Shown here piece after piece: positions 1 to 9,761 of a stretch of 25,325 nt of DNA (position 1 is its first letter; every line of letters begins with the position of its first letter). The position numbers were made by a program, and so were the translations under genes. Source of the stretch: Fragilariopsis cylindrus CCMP1102 (Eukaryota; Bacillariophyta; Bacillariophyceae; Bacillariales; Bacillariaceae); NCBI GenBank assembly GCA_900095095.1, contig FMBT01000224.1, forward strand, positions 1-25,325, in the 5' to 3' direction. The notes beneath the pieces are model-generated. The model made no database searches. It was not told the origin of the DNA and worked only from the letters and a program-made list of their open reading frames with translations.

Positions 1-738
1 ACAGTTCTTGGAACAATACCTGGAAGTGAAGCGACGAGGAGGATAGAAAAAGGACCAGGTGACGGGCAAGGAGGACTAGCAGAGTGAAGTATATGGTGAT
101 GGCAACGGCAACGGCGATGGTTGATTGGTTACGAAAAAGACGATGTATTCAAAAGGGGAAGTACTTGAGCGGTTTGTGACATAGATTTTAGAACGTAATT
201 TAATTTTTTCTTACCCAAAGTTTTGTTGGCGTTTGGCTCTATGAAATACACATTTTCGGTAAACAGAAAACTATCTATATAAGCAACTATAAAGAAGAAA
301 ATCAAAACTTCGTTTCCCCTAATGCAAACACAATTTGCAAAGTAATAGTAGTACTCAATAGAATGGTCCTACTAGTAGTAACGACAGTACAATATGATTC
401 CAATGCTTTCTCCTATTATCATGGAAAATAGAATATCTTGTATCTTAAAGTGACATAGAATGACACTTTCAGTGCCTTAGTACTATTCTACTTTGCTTAT
501 ATTCGGTGTACTGTACCGTAAACTACATGTAGGAATGAATCCCTTTTATTAACCTCATGTCTCACTACTACCACTACACGTCCATCTGAGTCCCGCGTTA
601 TCTTCTCTATCTGTTATCTCTTCTAAAATCATGTGGTATGATGGGCTCATCATCCAAAAGTTTTCGTATTTTTCATCCAAAGATTGAGATACTTTTCATT
701 GATTTCCTCGTGATGGGAATAATTTTTGGAATCGTCGA
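1..738. other. Intergenic stretch, no gene recognised
   Basis: AT-rich sequence without an open reading frame that looks coding on either strand. No tRNA-like cloverleaf, long repeat or transposon end was noticed. It lies downstream of the minus-strand gene that ends at 739. Confidence 0.5.
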
Positions 739-1459
739 TCAAGTTCTCCATCTTAATCTAATCTTAGTAAAGTTTTTGGACGCGACAAGATGTTGTCCAC
801 CTCTCCTTGCATAATTCATGGTTTTCATAATTGCCTGGAGTATGGTATTGGATGCTGCAAGGACACCAACAAAAAAGGCCAATGCATTACTCCTGTGGCG
901 ATATCGATAGCACCACCGCCGGTATCGGTTCGAGTGAGGTTAAGATCGCGGAGAACGTTACTGCTGTGATACCAACGGAGAGTGTATTGTAGTACATATT
1001 TTTCGTCATCAAATCTTCGGCCATTAGACTGCGACAAGATTGTTTAATGACAAGTTTCGATGCCAATTCTTGAGGGGTTTCCTTGTTCCGCCGGGAAGGG
1101 TATCAACCGATATCATACTTTCCCTGTACTTATTACTTTTTGCTGCTGTTCTTACATATACTTTTGAAGAGTCTATTTCCAGAAAAATTGGTATGACTTT
1201 CATCGTTTTCTGGTTTGCTCTGCATACGATACTTCAATTCATCAACGCTTGAATTAGAATCGTCATCGTCATCGTTATCGCCATCACTATCATGATGCGA
1301 GTCGTGCCTATGCAAAAATGACTTCACTTCTTGTTCTTCTTCTGGATTTTCTTCGTCGATCGTATTGAGATTACTACTGTCCATGTCCGGAAGGCAACTC
1401 AAGCTTGACATACTAGGGTCGTCATTAATCAAATTCCTATTATTATACGATGGTTTCAT
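739..1459 (-). pseudogene. SLATT-like two-transmembrane-helix protein, reading frame interrupted
   Basis: Reading leftwards from the ATG at 1459, an acidic Asn/Asp/Ser-rich N-terminus of about 99 codons runs to a possible splice donor at 1161. An acceptor at 1082 (80-nt intron, phase 1) would join it to a segment containing PQELASKLVIKQSCRSL and then a hydrophobic helix (NTLSVGITAVTFSAILTSL). That frame stops at 887-889. The adjacent frame continues with a second hydrophobic helix (NALAFFVGVLAASNTILQAI) and a basic end with ARRGGQHLVASKNF, stopping at 739-741. Two helices followed by an R..xxH..A..xY-like basic stretch resemble SLATT-type 2TM proteins, which in bacteria pair with nucleotide-second-messenger or SLOG proteins. 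The resemblance is by eye only. The frame break near 890 means a pseudogene, an unseen intron or a consensus error. The intron is a proposal, and the N-terminal segment may belong elsewhere. Confidence 0.42.
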
Positions 1460-1900
1460 GAAGATGCCTTGTTCCTACTAGAACTTCCATCGAGGACTCC
1501 ATTGCGTAATGTATAATATTTTAAAAGTGCGTTGTAAGTACTTATTGTGTGATATTGTATACGATTTTGTCTTCACAGAAGTCTTTAATCTTGTGTGCCA
1601 GTCTAATTTTCTTGTTCTTCTAGCATTTACGACGACTGCGTATTACAGTATCACGCAAAAAATTCTTTTTGAATGTTCCGTCCGTCTGGTCCGTGAGCAT
1701 TCAATGCAGAGATTATTGCATCGAGTACAATTAATGCTATCTCAAATGAAAGGAAATTGCACGATGAGATGAGATACCGTAACGGAAATGAATGTCAATC
1801 CAAAACAGGACGACCATGTTGTTGTTACATACATATATTGGCCGAATAAATACAATTAACTTATAAGATTGAGGAAAATTCTTGAGTGTCGAAATGAATA

Positions 1901-1938
1901 TGTCTACCGTGTGTGTTTATGTCTACCGTGTGTGTTTA
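1901..1938. repeat. 19-bp perfect tandem repeat, two copies
   Basis: The unit tgtctaccgtgtgtgttta occurs at 1901-1919 and again, identically, at 1920-1938. It sits directly before the larger direct repeat. Confidence 0.9.
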
Positions 1939-1950
1939 TTAGGATGACAG

Positions 1951-2178
1951 CGGCGTCATTAACGCGTTGGTCAAACTGAACATTAAATTTCGACGGAAAT
2001 GAATAAGAGTTTATGTAGGCGATGCCGAAGCGTCACTAACGCTCCTGCATCACCATCACCGGCGTCACTGACGCGTCGGTCAAACTGAACATTAAATTTC
2101 ATCGGAAATGAATAAGACGTTTATGTAGGCGATGCGGAAGCGTCACGAAGGATCACTGATGCTCCTACATCACCGTTA
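1951..2178. repeat. Direct repeat of about 109 bp, two diverged copies with TGACGC palindromes
   Basis: Copy one is 1951-2059 and copy two about 2060-2178. They share a block reading tcaaactgaacattaaattt and another reading tttatgtaggcgatgc, with a few substitutions and a short insertion in copy two. Each unit opens with a palindrome-like core: gcgtcattaacgc in copy one and the perfect gcgtcactgacgc in copy two. Copy one has a further one (agcgtcactaacgct) near its end, and the matching site in copy two is altered by the insertion. The core contains TGACGC, the bZIP-type site known as CCRE3 in the Phaeodactylum carbonic-anhydrase promoter. A regulatory role is inference. Confidence 0.8.
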
Positions 2179-2639
2179 TCTGAGTTTCTTCACGCTGAAT
2201 AAAAAGAAACATAAAAGGTCAAGTTCGATTAACTTAATTTTGTACAGTATCGTTGTCATTGCAGGCGTTAATTTAATTTTCAGATTTTATTGTGTACTAG
2301 TAGACTACACATGCCACAATTCTGGGGGATAATCGTAGTTGGGGATATTTAATAGGCAGGTATCACGCCCCGAAATTAAATACGTCATGCGCTATTTTGT
2401 CACATCTGATCAAATATAATCGAATTCTTAATGTTTCGAATCTTCAATCTGAAATCTGAATGAATGATTCAATCAATCAATCATGACGACAAATACAAGT
2501 TTAGAATTCTGTTCTATCCTCTCGAGCAGTATTCAACCTTGCAATGTTGGTCGGTCGTTGCTAGTAAAGTATTAGCTAGGTGACCTGGTTATACGAAAAA
2601 GAGAGAGAGAGAGATATTTTCTGATTTGCAAATTGCAAA

Positions 2640-5600
2640 ATGACGAAGAAGAAGAAGAATCAAGACAGCATCATACCGAGTGACATAGGAAATAGTAGGA
2701 TTCGAAGATGGTTCCTGTCTGCTTTTGGAATGTCATCATCTTCGTCTTCGTCTTCGGTATTACCATCTTCGAAACCTAATTATTCATCGCTATCCTCGTC
2801 GTACTCGTCATCATCTGCATCCTTTCCTGGAGTATTTCTACGTTCTTTAAAAGATGACTACCCATTATGGATAGCTTCAATGTGGCTTCTTTGTAAACAA
2901 CAGCAACCACTACTACATAATACAAACAAACACAGCAAAATCTCTGACAATAGTAATAGTAATAAGTTCCAAACAAAGCAGCAACCATCAATACTTATCG
3001 CTGATGCGATTGTTTTGGGAATATTGCTGGTTTATAAAAAGTCTAGAGATGAAAAATATCTCGAGGAACGGTCGTGCCGTCGTGATGGCAAGGACGACGA
3101 TGACGACAACAGTGACGACAACGGTGACAACAACGGTGACAGTGATGATGTGAATAATAAGACGAATAATGACAAAGTGTGCGACAAAAACAACAACAAC
3201 AACAACAACAATAACAAAAATGATACCGAAGTAAAGAAAGAAGAAACATCTTCTATCGATGAATTACGAAGAATGTTGAAGGAAAATAGTACAGCTTGTT
3301 CCGAACAACTCATTGTTCCCACGACGACGACGAAAAGATCAATAGGGTCGTCTTCATCAGAGAAACAACCCCTTCTACAACCACCCCCGTTGTTACGAAC
3401 GCCAATGGCATCTACATCGGAAAAGTGTAGTAATAATAATAATAAACAACGATATCTCGAAATGCTTGTGCATAATGTATCCCACACAGACCTCGTTTTA
3501 AGTTTGGATGTTCCTTCTGCTAATGATACTCCGGACAAAGATGATGATTCTGATTCTGAATCTGAATCCTATTGTCTTTGTCGACCTCGTTTTTCTGCCT
3601 TTGATGCGTATTCACAACGACTAGTTGATTTTATGAAACATCAACAATATCAAAGACGAGAAGAATCCCTCATTCGTCTTCCTCAATACGAACGAAACGA
3701 CCAAACAAAAAAACCAGAACCGTCATCGTTGGAAACGGCCACAGATGATGAGATGATCTCGATCGGATTTCGATTGCGAAAGGAAGGAGACGACGACGAA
3801 CCTGCTGATAAGGAGGAGGATGACAGCGGGAAGAGCATATATCGTCCATTACGGGTTTCCTCATCAGAACTGAATGATTTGCGCGTACGGGGTCGTGACC
3901 AAAATAAAGTAGCAAATTCTTCTTGTTTATTGAACATTAATGCTGTATTCTTTCCATTACTTGCAACTCTTATCCCACTTTGGCAAGAAAAGATACAGAA
4001 AAAATACACCTCTTCGTTGTCTGTGAAACAAGTTGTGATTCTCGTTAGTGGCGTGGGACAGCCCCGTAATTGGACACATTCTGTGAGGGGTAATTCAACA
4101 CAGCAATGTGCGGAACTAATGAAGATGTTTCTACAAACGATATACCCTGACTTGATCGTTGTTCACATCCATTCCGAAACAAATATCTTTCGATACGATG
4201 AAAATATTGCATTCGTACAACAAGAATTACTTCCTCGAGTACAGGAATATAGAGACTCTCATGCTAAGGGTACGTCGTTATTACGTATATTGGATTGCAT
4301 TGAATTCTCTCTCACCGGTGTAAATCACGACAGCCCGGTTCGATTTTTTTCTCATCTCTCATTCCACTCACGTATACCCGTTCCTTCCTTTCTTCTTTCC
4401 TTCATCCAATAACTATTTTAACAACAACATAACAAATAAAAACAAACAACAGGAATACCATATCCGGATGAAATAGCTGCGAACTTTCCACCGGGTGAAG
4501 GTGGTGGTGGTGGTGGTGGTTGGAACGGCAAGAACAACAGCGATTATATCAATCAACCCTTTTCCACGGAGTGGAGAAAATCCTTTTCCGTTACTCTTAG
4601 TTTTGCTGATGGGTCGCCGGCACGGAATCATGCAATCCAAGCCGCACTTCGTACGTTCAAACCAACATGCTATCATTTTTGGCAGCTCAAAACCTTTTGG
4701 CATGAATCTAAAATCGTAACAAGTGATATCGAGGTTCATTCCTTTGAAGAAATGGAAACGCTACCGCCGGTAGAAACAAGTCAGCTACACGACCGGCCTG
4801 TTGTCGGTCAAGTTGTTAAGGAAATGAAAAGATTTCGCGATGATTTTATGAAGATACTTTCTAATACCTCAGAACATTCGAATGAAATCCGTGCCTTTTG
4901 GTTACGAAAGAGTAAGTAGATCATAATATGCCGGAAACGACTATCCTAAATCGGCTTGCAGTGTCTATGTAAGTATCTCACACATTCTAGGTAATATTAT
5001 TTTTCTTTTCTAGCTCACAAACCAGTCATAGCTGTCCTTGCGGTACAAACTACAGACGGTAAAATCAAACTTTATCGAGGTACCAATATGGAAGTCTCGA
5101 TGCCCACAGGTTCACTTTGTGCTGAACGGAACGTTATTGGTACTGCATTAGCTGATAATCCGTCGTTAAGACGACAAGATTTGAAGGTGATTGCTGTCTT
5201 AGCCGTTCCCAATCCGAAACAACCACAAAATGTGACCAGTACCGGTAGCAGTGGGATACCACGACCGCAGAGCACGACTAGTATTGGTAGTATGGTGTCG
5301 GCAACCTTGGAAGATGAATCTAGTCATAGCAAGATCGTTTCGTCCCGCAAATCGAGCTTTGGAGGGGAAGATGAATGGATCGTTCAGGAACATATCGGTA
5401 GCAATGCCAAACAGACGGTACCTATCTTAGACAATCTTAACTTACCGTTAGATCCTTCCGCGGAATCTCAATCATCTACTCCCGTCCGACGGATTTACTT
5501 GTATAACAAACCTCAGCATCAAACTAGGAAACAAAGACGCACTGTGGTGGTACACTCTGACGCGGTACGTCGAATATGAGAAAAATTTTCGTGCATACTT

Positions 5601-5924
5601 TAAGATGTTAAGTTACGGATGTGTGTGTGTACATATGCAACCCGTGATTTTATTCCTGATTCTTATATGCTCTCTATCTATAATTTTATAGGATATCAAC
5701 CCACTTCGTCCTTGTGGCGCTTGTAACGAATGGCTAAAAAAGGTAGGCATATTTGATACTTTATTTTTCTTATTATATATTATATATTGTAAATGTATTC
5801 AATTCGTCTCTAACAACAGATTTCATTCTTCCAATAGCTCGCTGAATCCAACCCGTACTTTACTATAGTCACGTTCACTGATTCGGACTGCAATGGAGTG
5901 TACTGTGCTCCTTGCGAGGAGTGA
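2640..5924 (+). CDS. Five-exon protein with C-terminal cytidine-deaminase-like zinc domain
   Basis: Proposed exons are 2640-4269, 4453-4911, 5014-5564, 5692-5742 and 5838-5924. All introns are GT..AG with matching phases, giving 925 residues. The first ~460 residues are low complexity (Ser, Asn, Asp runs) with a possible hydrophobic segment near residues 117-134. Residues ~462-720 form a conserved-looking domain beginning VVILVSGVGQPRNW and including ALRTFKPTCYHFWQLKTFW. The deaminase part starts around residue 700. CAE at 732-734 supplies a zinc cysteine and the catalytic glutamate, and PCGAC at 887-891 supplies two more zinc cysteines (C888, C891). This is the cytidine-deaminase pattern for hydrolytic removal of an amino group. 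The gap between the two motifs is about 155 residues, far more than the few tens usual in the family, because of a Ser-rich insert. The protein ends with C915, C920 and C923. Substrate and localisation cannot be told from sequence. A GA repeat lies just before the start codon. Confidence 0.82.
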
Positions 5925-6030
5925 GCGCACGTCGTAGTTGTATCAAGTTTTTAGATTATTGATTTTGGTTGCGGTTGCTGGGTGGTGTACAACAAACTGA
6001 TAACTGGTAATAGTCCTACTTTTTTTAATA
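5925..6030. other. Short convergent intergenic spacer
   Basis: Only 106 bp separate the stop codons of the convergent deaminase-like and receptor-like genes. It must hold both 3' ends. No AATAAA was seen in it. Confidence 0.5.
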
Positions 6031-8871
6031 TCATATTATTTCATTCCCCCATGGACTTATATTTCGTTTGTCTTCATTTTCGTCGCGATCGTTTCCTGGC
6101 TTTTTAAAACTGTCCCCACTTTCGTTGCTGTTACTGCTGTTCCCATTCCTATTCGAAGAGACAGGATCCTCGTAATCCATAAAGAGAATATCCTTCACCA
6201 GACTAGAATGACTCATATTGCTTAATCTTTGTTTGGTGATTTCATCGATATTATCATCATCATGATAACTATCAACGGATCTTCCCTCCTCCCCTCCTCG
6301 AACGTTAACACCATTCGCAAGTGATCCAATGTATGCTCCGTGCCATCCTCCAGTCGCTGCTTGTTTTACATCAATATCCTCTAGATCAAAATTTTGGAGG
6401 TAACTGAAGACCAAAGCCCGTTCGGTCGCTTGTTTCTCTTTCTTTTTAGATAAAATAAAATAGAACCCCGAAGAAGCAACAGCAGCGACGAGACCGATAC
6501 TAACCAAAAGGAAAATCATATGACCGCGTTCTGCAGTAATAGTAGGATTAGAATTGGAACCTTCAGTAGTAGTGTCACTACCAATAGGCTTGCCATCAGG
6601 TGTTGTCTGGTCGATGTTGTTGTTATTGTCGTTGCCGTCGCCCTCTGACATACCGTCCGTTTTACCGTCAACCTTTACAGGGCTCGATAATTTCACCAAT
6701 GAGGACATCGCAGAGTTATCGATTCCTGTTGATTCAGTTGTTGTTGGAATATTCCCGTGAGCGTCTACTTCTACAACAAAAATCTCTTTTTCTTGCTCGG
6801 AGACAGAATATAGATGATTTGTCGTATCTCCCATTAGCAACACGCCCTTTTCTCCACCCAGAACGACCAATCCACTACCACCATACGCTAGTCGATCATT
6901 TCCGGACGTACCCAATTGTTTCGCCCATGCGACTGCTCCATCCGACGTACGGAGTCGTATCAAAACGACATCATCTCTAAGTAATGATGTAGTATGACCG
7001 ACAAGTTTTCCACCATTTTCTACAATCCCGGCAACGAACATCCCATCATTGGATTCGGGATCGACTCCACATCCCAATAGACGAGCATCTGTTGTACTTT
7101 CGAATGTTTGTTGCCAAATAGTTTCCAAGGTCGATGCCTTCAATTTGGCAACGAAGGGGGTGTCGATAGTTTGACGTTTTACACCATCATCGTTGTCGCC
7201 AATAGTGTCGTCAATAGTGTCAACAAGAGTGGGAGGGAAAGTGAAAGTGGGGGCAAAAGTGGGAGCAAAAGTGGGGGCTGGGATTTGGATTTCTACTTCT
7301 TCTTCTTGTTGTCGTCGTCGTCGTCGTCGTCGAGATGAATCATCGTCGTTCACCATACGGCTATAACTACCAACAATGTAAATTGAATCTTCGCTGTTGG
7401 TACCCTCACATACAGCCTCGATGTAGGTATCTTCTAATGGTAATTCGTTGTTGTCTTCGTTTTCGTCTTCGTTATTATATTGTTTTGGATTTAAAACAAA
7501 TCTTCGTGATGAAACAAGATCACCTGTATCAGACTCTAATTTTGTAATAAACCCTGCAATAACATTATATCCGGTATCATAATCAAATTCCGGTACACCA
7601 AAAGCTGGACCGGAACCTAGAGTCGATCCAACAACATACAATGCATGATTTTTTTTATTGTCGTCGTCATTATTATCATCTTGTTGTTGACGAGACATAA
7701 TCTGATTCACTGTTACTCCGACACTACTACGTTTACTTGATGATTTTTCTGTTGATGTTACTTCACGTTTAATACCAAATGGTTTTCTCCATTGTGGTTC
7801 AGCGCTTGAAAATTCTGTTGCTAATCGTATCGATTCTATAGTCATAGAAAAATTATTTCCAAATTTTAATAATCCACCACCAGGTGTTAGATTTGGTGGT
7901 TCTTGTGATGATGTACTACTACTACCACCATTATTATCATCAATGACATTATCAGCGTTATTATCAGCGTTATTACCATTATATTTATTATTATTATGAT
8001 GAGGACTACTCCCTGACAATGTATTCCTATATTTGGATTTTGTTGATTCTGATTCGGATGTCATAGTTGCAATAAAGACACGATTTGTACGTATTGGATC
8101 ATTTGTTATGGAACGTGGAATTGTTATTGGTGATGTTTGATACATCAATACTGATCGATCAGGATAATAGGAACTTGTTTGTCCATCTGTATTATACTGT
8201 ACATCAATTAATCCACCATACTGAATTGATTTTCTACTACCTTCCACCCGTTGGTCCGTTAATAATCCATCTGGTCCTTCTGATATACTTAACATTAATG
8301 CATTACCTGGTCGAGAGGATGACATATTAGCATTAGCATCTTTACGGTATGTAATTGTTTGACATATTGCTGGTTCATCATTAAATACTTGTTTTGATAA
8401 AAATTCTAAATGTGTTGGATGATGTTGCTGTTGCTGTTCTTCTTCTTGATTATTATTATTACTGGTATTTTCTACTGCTGCTGCTGCTGCTGCTTCAACT
8501 CGTTTTAAAACTCCCACAAAACATGAATTGGTACCAACTTGTCCCGTTACGTAAACGATTTGTCGTCGTGAATCATAAGTCATTCCACCTGCAAACGATA
8601 TATCTCCAAAATTTGTTTGTACTCCTGCACTTGTACTTCTACTACTACTACTACTACTACTACTCGTATCTGTATCTGTATCAGCCGATTCTACTGGCAG
8701 TAGATGATTACTCACAAACAGATACATCATCATAGTTATTATTATTATTATCATCGAAGTGAAAGTCAATTTTGGTGTTGATGATCTTCGTCTTCGTCTT
8801 CCGTTACTGGGGAATGATAATCGATAGCATTTTTTACTCATCGTAATAGTAGTTGTTGTTGTTGTCATCAT
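6031..8871 (-). CDS. Secreted, single-pass receptor-like protein with beta-propeller-type repeats and conserved tail
   Basis: An intact 946-residue frame. The N-terminus has a basic stretch and then a hydrophobic segment (about 39-60) ending VESA, a likely signal peptide or anchor. The ATG at residue 11 is an alternative start. The ectodomain carries repeated strand patterns such as IVYVTGQVG, LYVVGSTLGSG, IYIVGSYS, MFVAGIVENGG and VLLMGDTTN alternating with FVAKLKAST and VVLIRLRTSDGAVAWAKQLG. These resemble SBBP/PQQ-like beta-propeller blades. The blades are interrupted by Asn/Ser/Asp-rich inserts and an APTFAPTFAPTF stretch. One hydrophobic helix (about 785-808) precedes KKKEK, so the last ~138 residues should be cytoplasmic. 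That tail has YLQNFDLEDIDVKQAATGGW followed by HGAYIGSLANGVN, a juxtamembrane motif I believe recurs in diatom membrane proteins. Ligand and function are unknown. A surface receptor or adhesion role is inference from topology. Confidence 0.8.
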   Translation of the reverse strand: MMTTTTTTITMSKKCYRLSFPSNGRRRRRSSTPKLTFTSMIIIIITMMMYLFVSNHLLPVESADTDTDTSSSSSSSSRSTSAGVQTNFGDISFAGGMTYDSRRQIVYVTGQVGTNSCFVGVLKRVEAAAAAAVENTSNNNNQEEEQQQQHHPTHLEFLSKQVFNDEPAICQTITYRKDANANMSSSRPGNALMLSISEGPDGLLTDQRVEGSRKSIQYGGLIDVQYNTDGQTSSYYPDRSVLMYQTSPITIPRSITNDPIRTNRVFIATMTSESESTKSKYRNTLSGSSPHHNNNKYNGNNADNNADNVIDDNNGGSSSTSSQEPPNLTPGGGLLKFGNNFSMTIESIRLATEFSSAEPQWRKPFGIKREVTSTEKSSSKRSSVGVTVNQIMSRQQQDDNNDDDNKKNHALYVVGSTLGSGPAFGVPEFDYDTGYNVIAGFITKLESDTGDLVSSRRFVLNPKQYNNEDENEDNNELPLEDTYIEAVCEGTNSEDSIYIVGSYSRMVNDDDSSRRRRRRRQQEEEVEIQIPAPTFAPTFAPTFTFPPTLVDTIDDTIGDNDDGVKRQTIDTPFVAKLKASTLETIWQQTFESTTDARLLGCGVDPESNDGMFVAGIVENGGKLVGHTTSLLRDDVVLIRLRTSDGAVAWAKQLGTSGNDRLAYGGSGLVVLGGEKGVLLMGDTTNHLYSVSEQEKEIFVVEVDAHGNIPTTTESTGIDNSAMSSLVKLSSPVKVDGKTDGMSEGDGNDNNNNIDQTTPDGKPIGSDTTTEGSNSNPTITAERGHMIFLLVSIGLVAAVASSGFYFILSKKKEKQATERALVFSYLQNFDLEDIDVKQAATGGWHGAYIGSLANGVNVRGGEEGRSVDSYHDDDNIDEITKQRLSNMSHSSLVKDILFMDYEDPVSSNRNGNSSNSNESGDSFKKPGNDRDENEDKRNISPWGNEII

Positions 8872-9051
8872 AGCTAGTCTAGGACAGGGTCGATCTATTC
8901 TATATAGTCAAATACTGTAGATATGGTATATACTTGTAACCAGCTACTCCTACTCCTGATTTAATACAATGTACAAATGTTTTCCTATCTAGCTCTATTC
9001 AATAGATGCCGAGTGCCAAGGTATGATATCTGTGTACTTTATATGTTATGT

Positions 9052-9073
9052 CATTTTCATTTTCATTTTCATT
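9052..9073. repeat. Hexanucleotide microsatellite (CATTTT)n
   Basis: About three and a half copies of cattttcattttcatttt.. in the divergent promoter region. Confidence 0.7.
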
Positions 9074-9724
9074 CGACACATAAATCTCTGTACAGTATGT
9101 TCGTTCGTACAAAATGTAAAATTTCTGTCGAATACTATTTGTTTACACGATTGGGATTGGACAACAAAAGAGCTTTGTTAATTTAGGGAGGGGCGGTGGT
9201 TTAAAGGGGGAGGTGTATGAAGTTCGCTCGTTAGTGTACTAGTGACTAAGTGAGGCCAGGCTCAGAGCTACTTGTACTGTACTACTGTAGAAAATTGGCT
9301 ACAGCAGCTACCGCTTGTGTGTGTTGTATCTTGATTTGTACTGGTTATGTTTTTAGTAGAAGAAAAAATAAGAGGAGCTTAAGTATTATCCTTGAAGTGT
9401 ACCGGTACGTGTACAATATTATTATTACTTAATGTCGATGAAATGAACGGGACGGAGTAGTACAATAATGAGGACGATTCGTCTCACTTCTTGTACTAGT
9501 ATTGAAAACATTACTGCGGTTCGCTCTCGCTCGCCATGATTGGCATTCTAATGAGCCATGATACTTCGAAAGTACATGCAGCGATACAGAAAAGTGTAAT
9601 AACTACAGTACTGTACTAGTAACTAGAGAGCATGCCGTAATGTGGCTGAACCACAAATACTGGTATCATTACGGGAAGAAGAAAGAGCGTTTTGGTGTGG
9701 ATTAAATCCATTGTTATTGGATCA

Positions 9725-9741
9725 ATCGATCGATCGATCGA
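9725..9741. repeat. Tetranucleotide microsatellite (ATCG)n
   Basis: atcgatcgatcgatcga, four units plus one base, about 20 bp before the GT31 start codon. Confidence 0.75.
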
Positions 9742-9761
9742 CAGGGGGAAAGTAACATATC

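Larger units (their letters stand above)
1460..2639. other. Intergenic region with repeats, upstream of the deaminase-like gene
   Basis: No convincing coding region. It holds a 19-bp tandem repeat (1901-1938), a roughly 109-bp direct repeat (1951-2178) and a short GA-dinucleotide run (about 2600-2614) just before the ATG at 2640. The short open frames here are Leu/Cys-rich or overlap the repeat and look like chance. Confidence 0.5.
8872..9761. other. Divergent intergenic region with microsatellites
   Basis: This 890-bp stretch lies between the divergent starts of the receptor-like gene and the GT31 gene, so it should contain both promoters. It includes a cattttcatttt-type hexanucleotide run at about 9052-9073 and a CGAT run at about 9725-9741 just before the GT31 start. 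No additional gene is supported. Confidence 0.5.

Noticed and set aside
1901..2178. Repeats considered as a CRISPR-like array
   Set aside because: Only two copies of each unit, with different unit lengths, no regular spacers and a eukaryotic context.
2132..2332. 66-residue plus-strand frame after the direct repeat
   Set aside because: It begins inside the repeat, has no recognisable motif and continues into AT-rich non-coding sequence.
3032..3538. Minus-strand frames rich in Leu/Ser/Cys opposite the deaminase gene
   Set aside because: They are antisense readings of Asn/Asp codon runs in exon 1 of the plus-strand gene, which has matching introns and conserved motifs.
5965..6035. Possible polyadenylation sites between the convergent genes
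   Set aside because: No AATAAA or clear T-rich signal pair could be distinguished from the AT-rich background.
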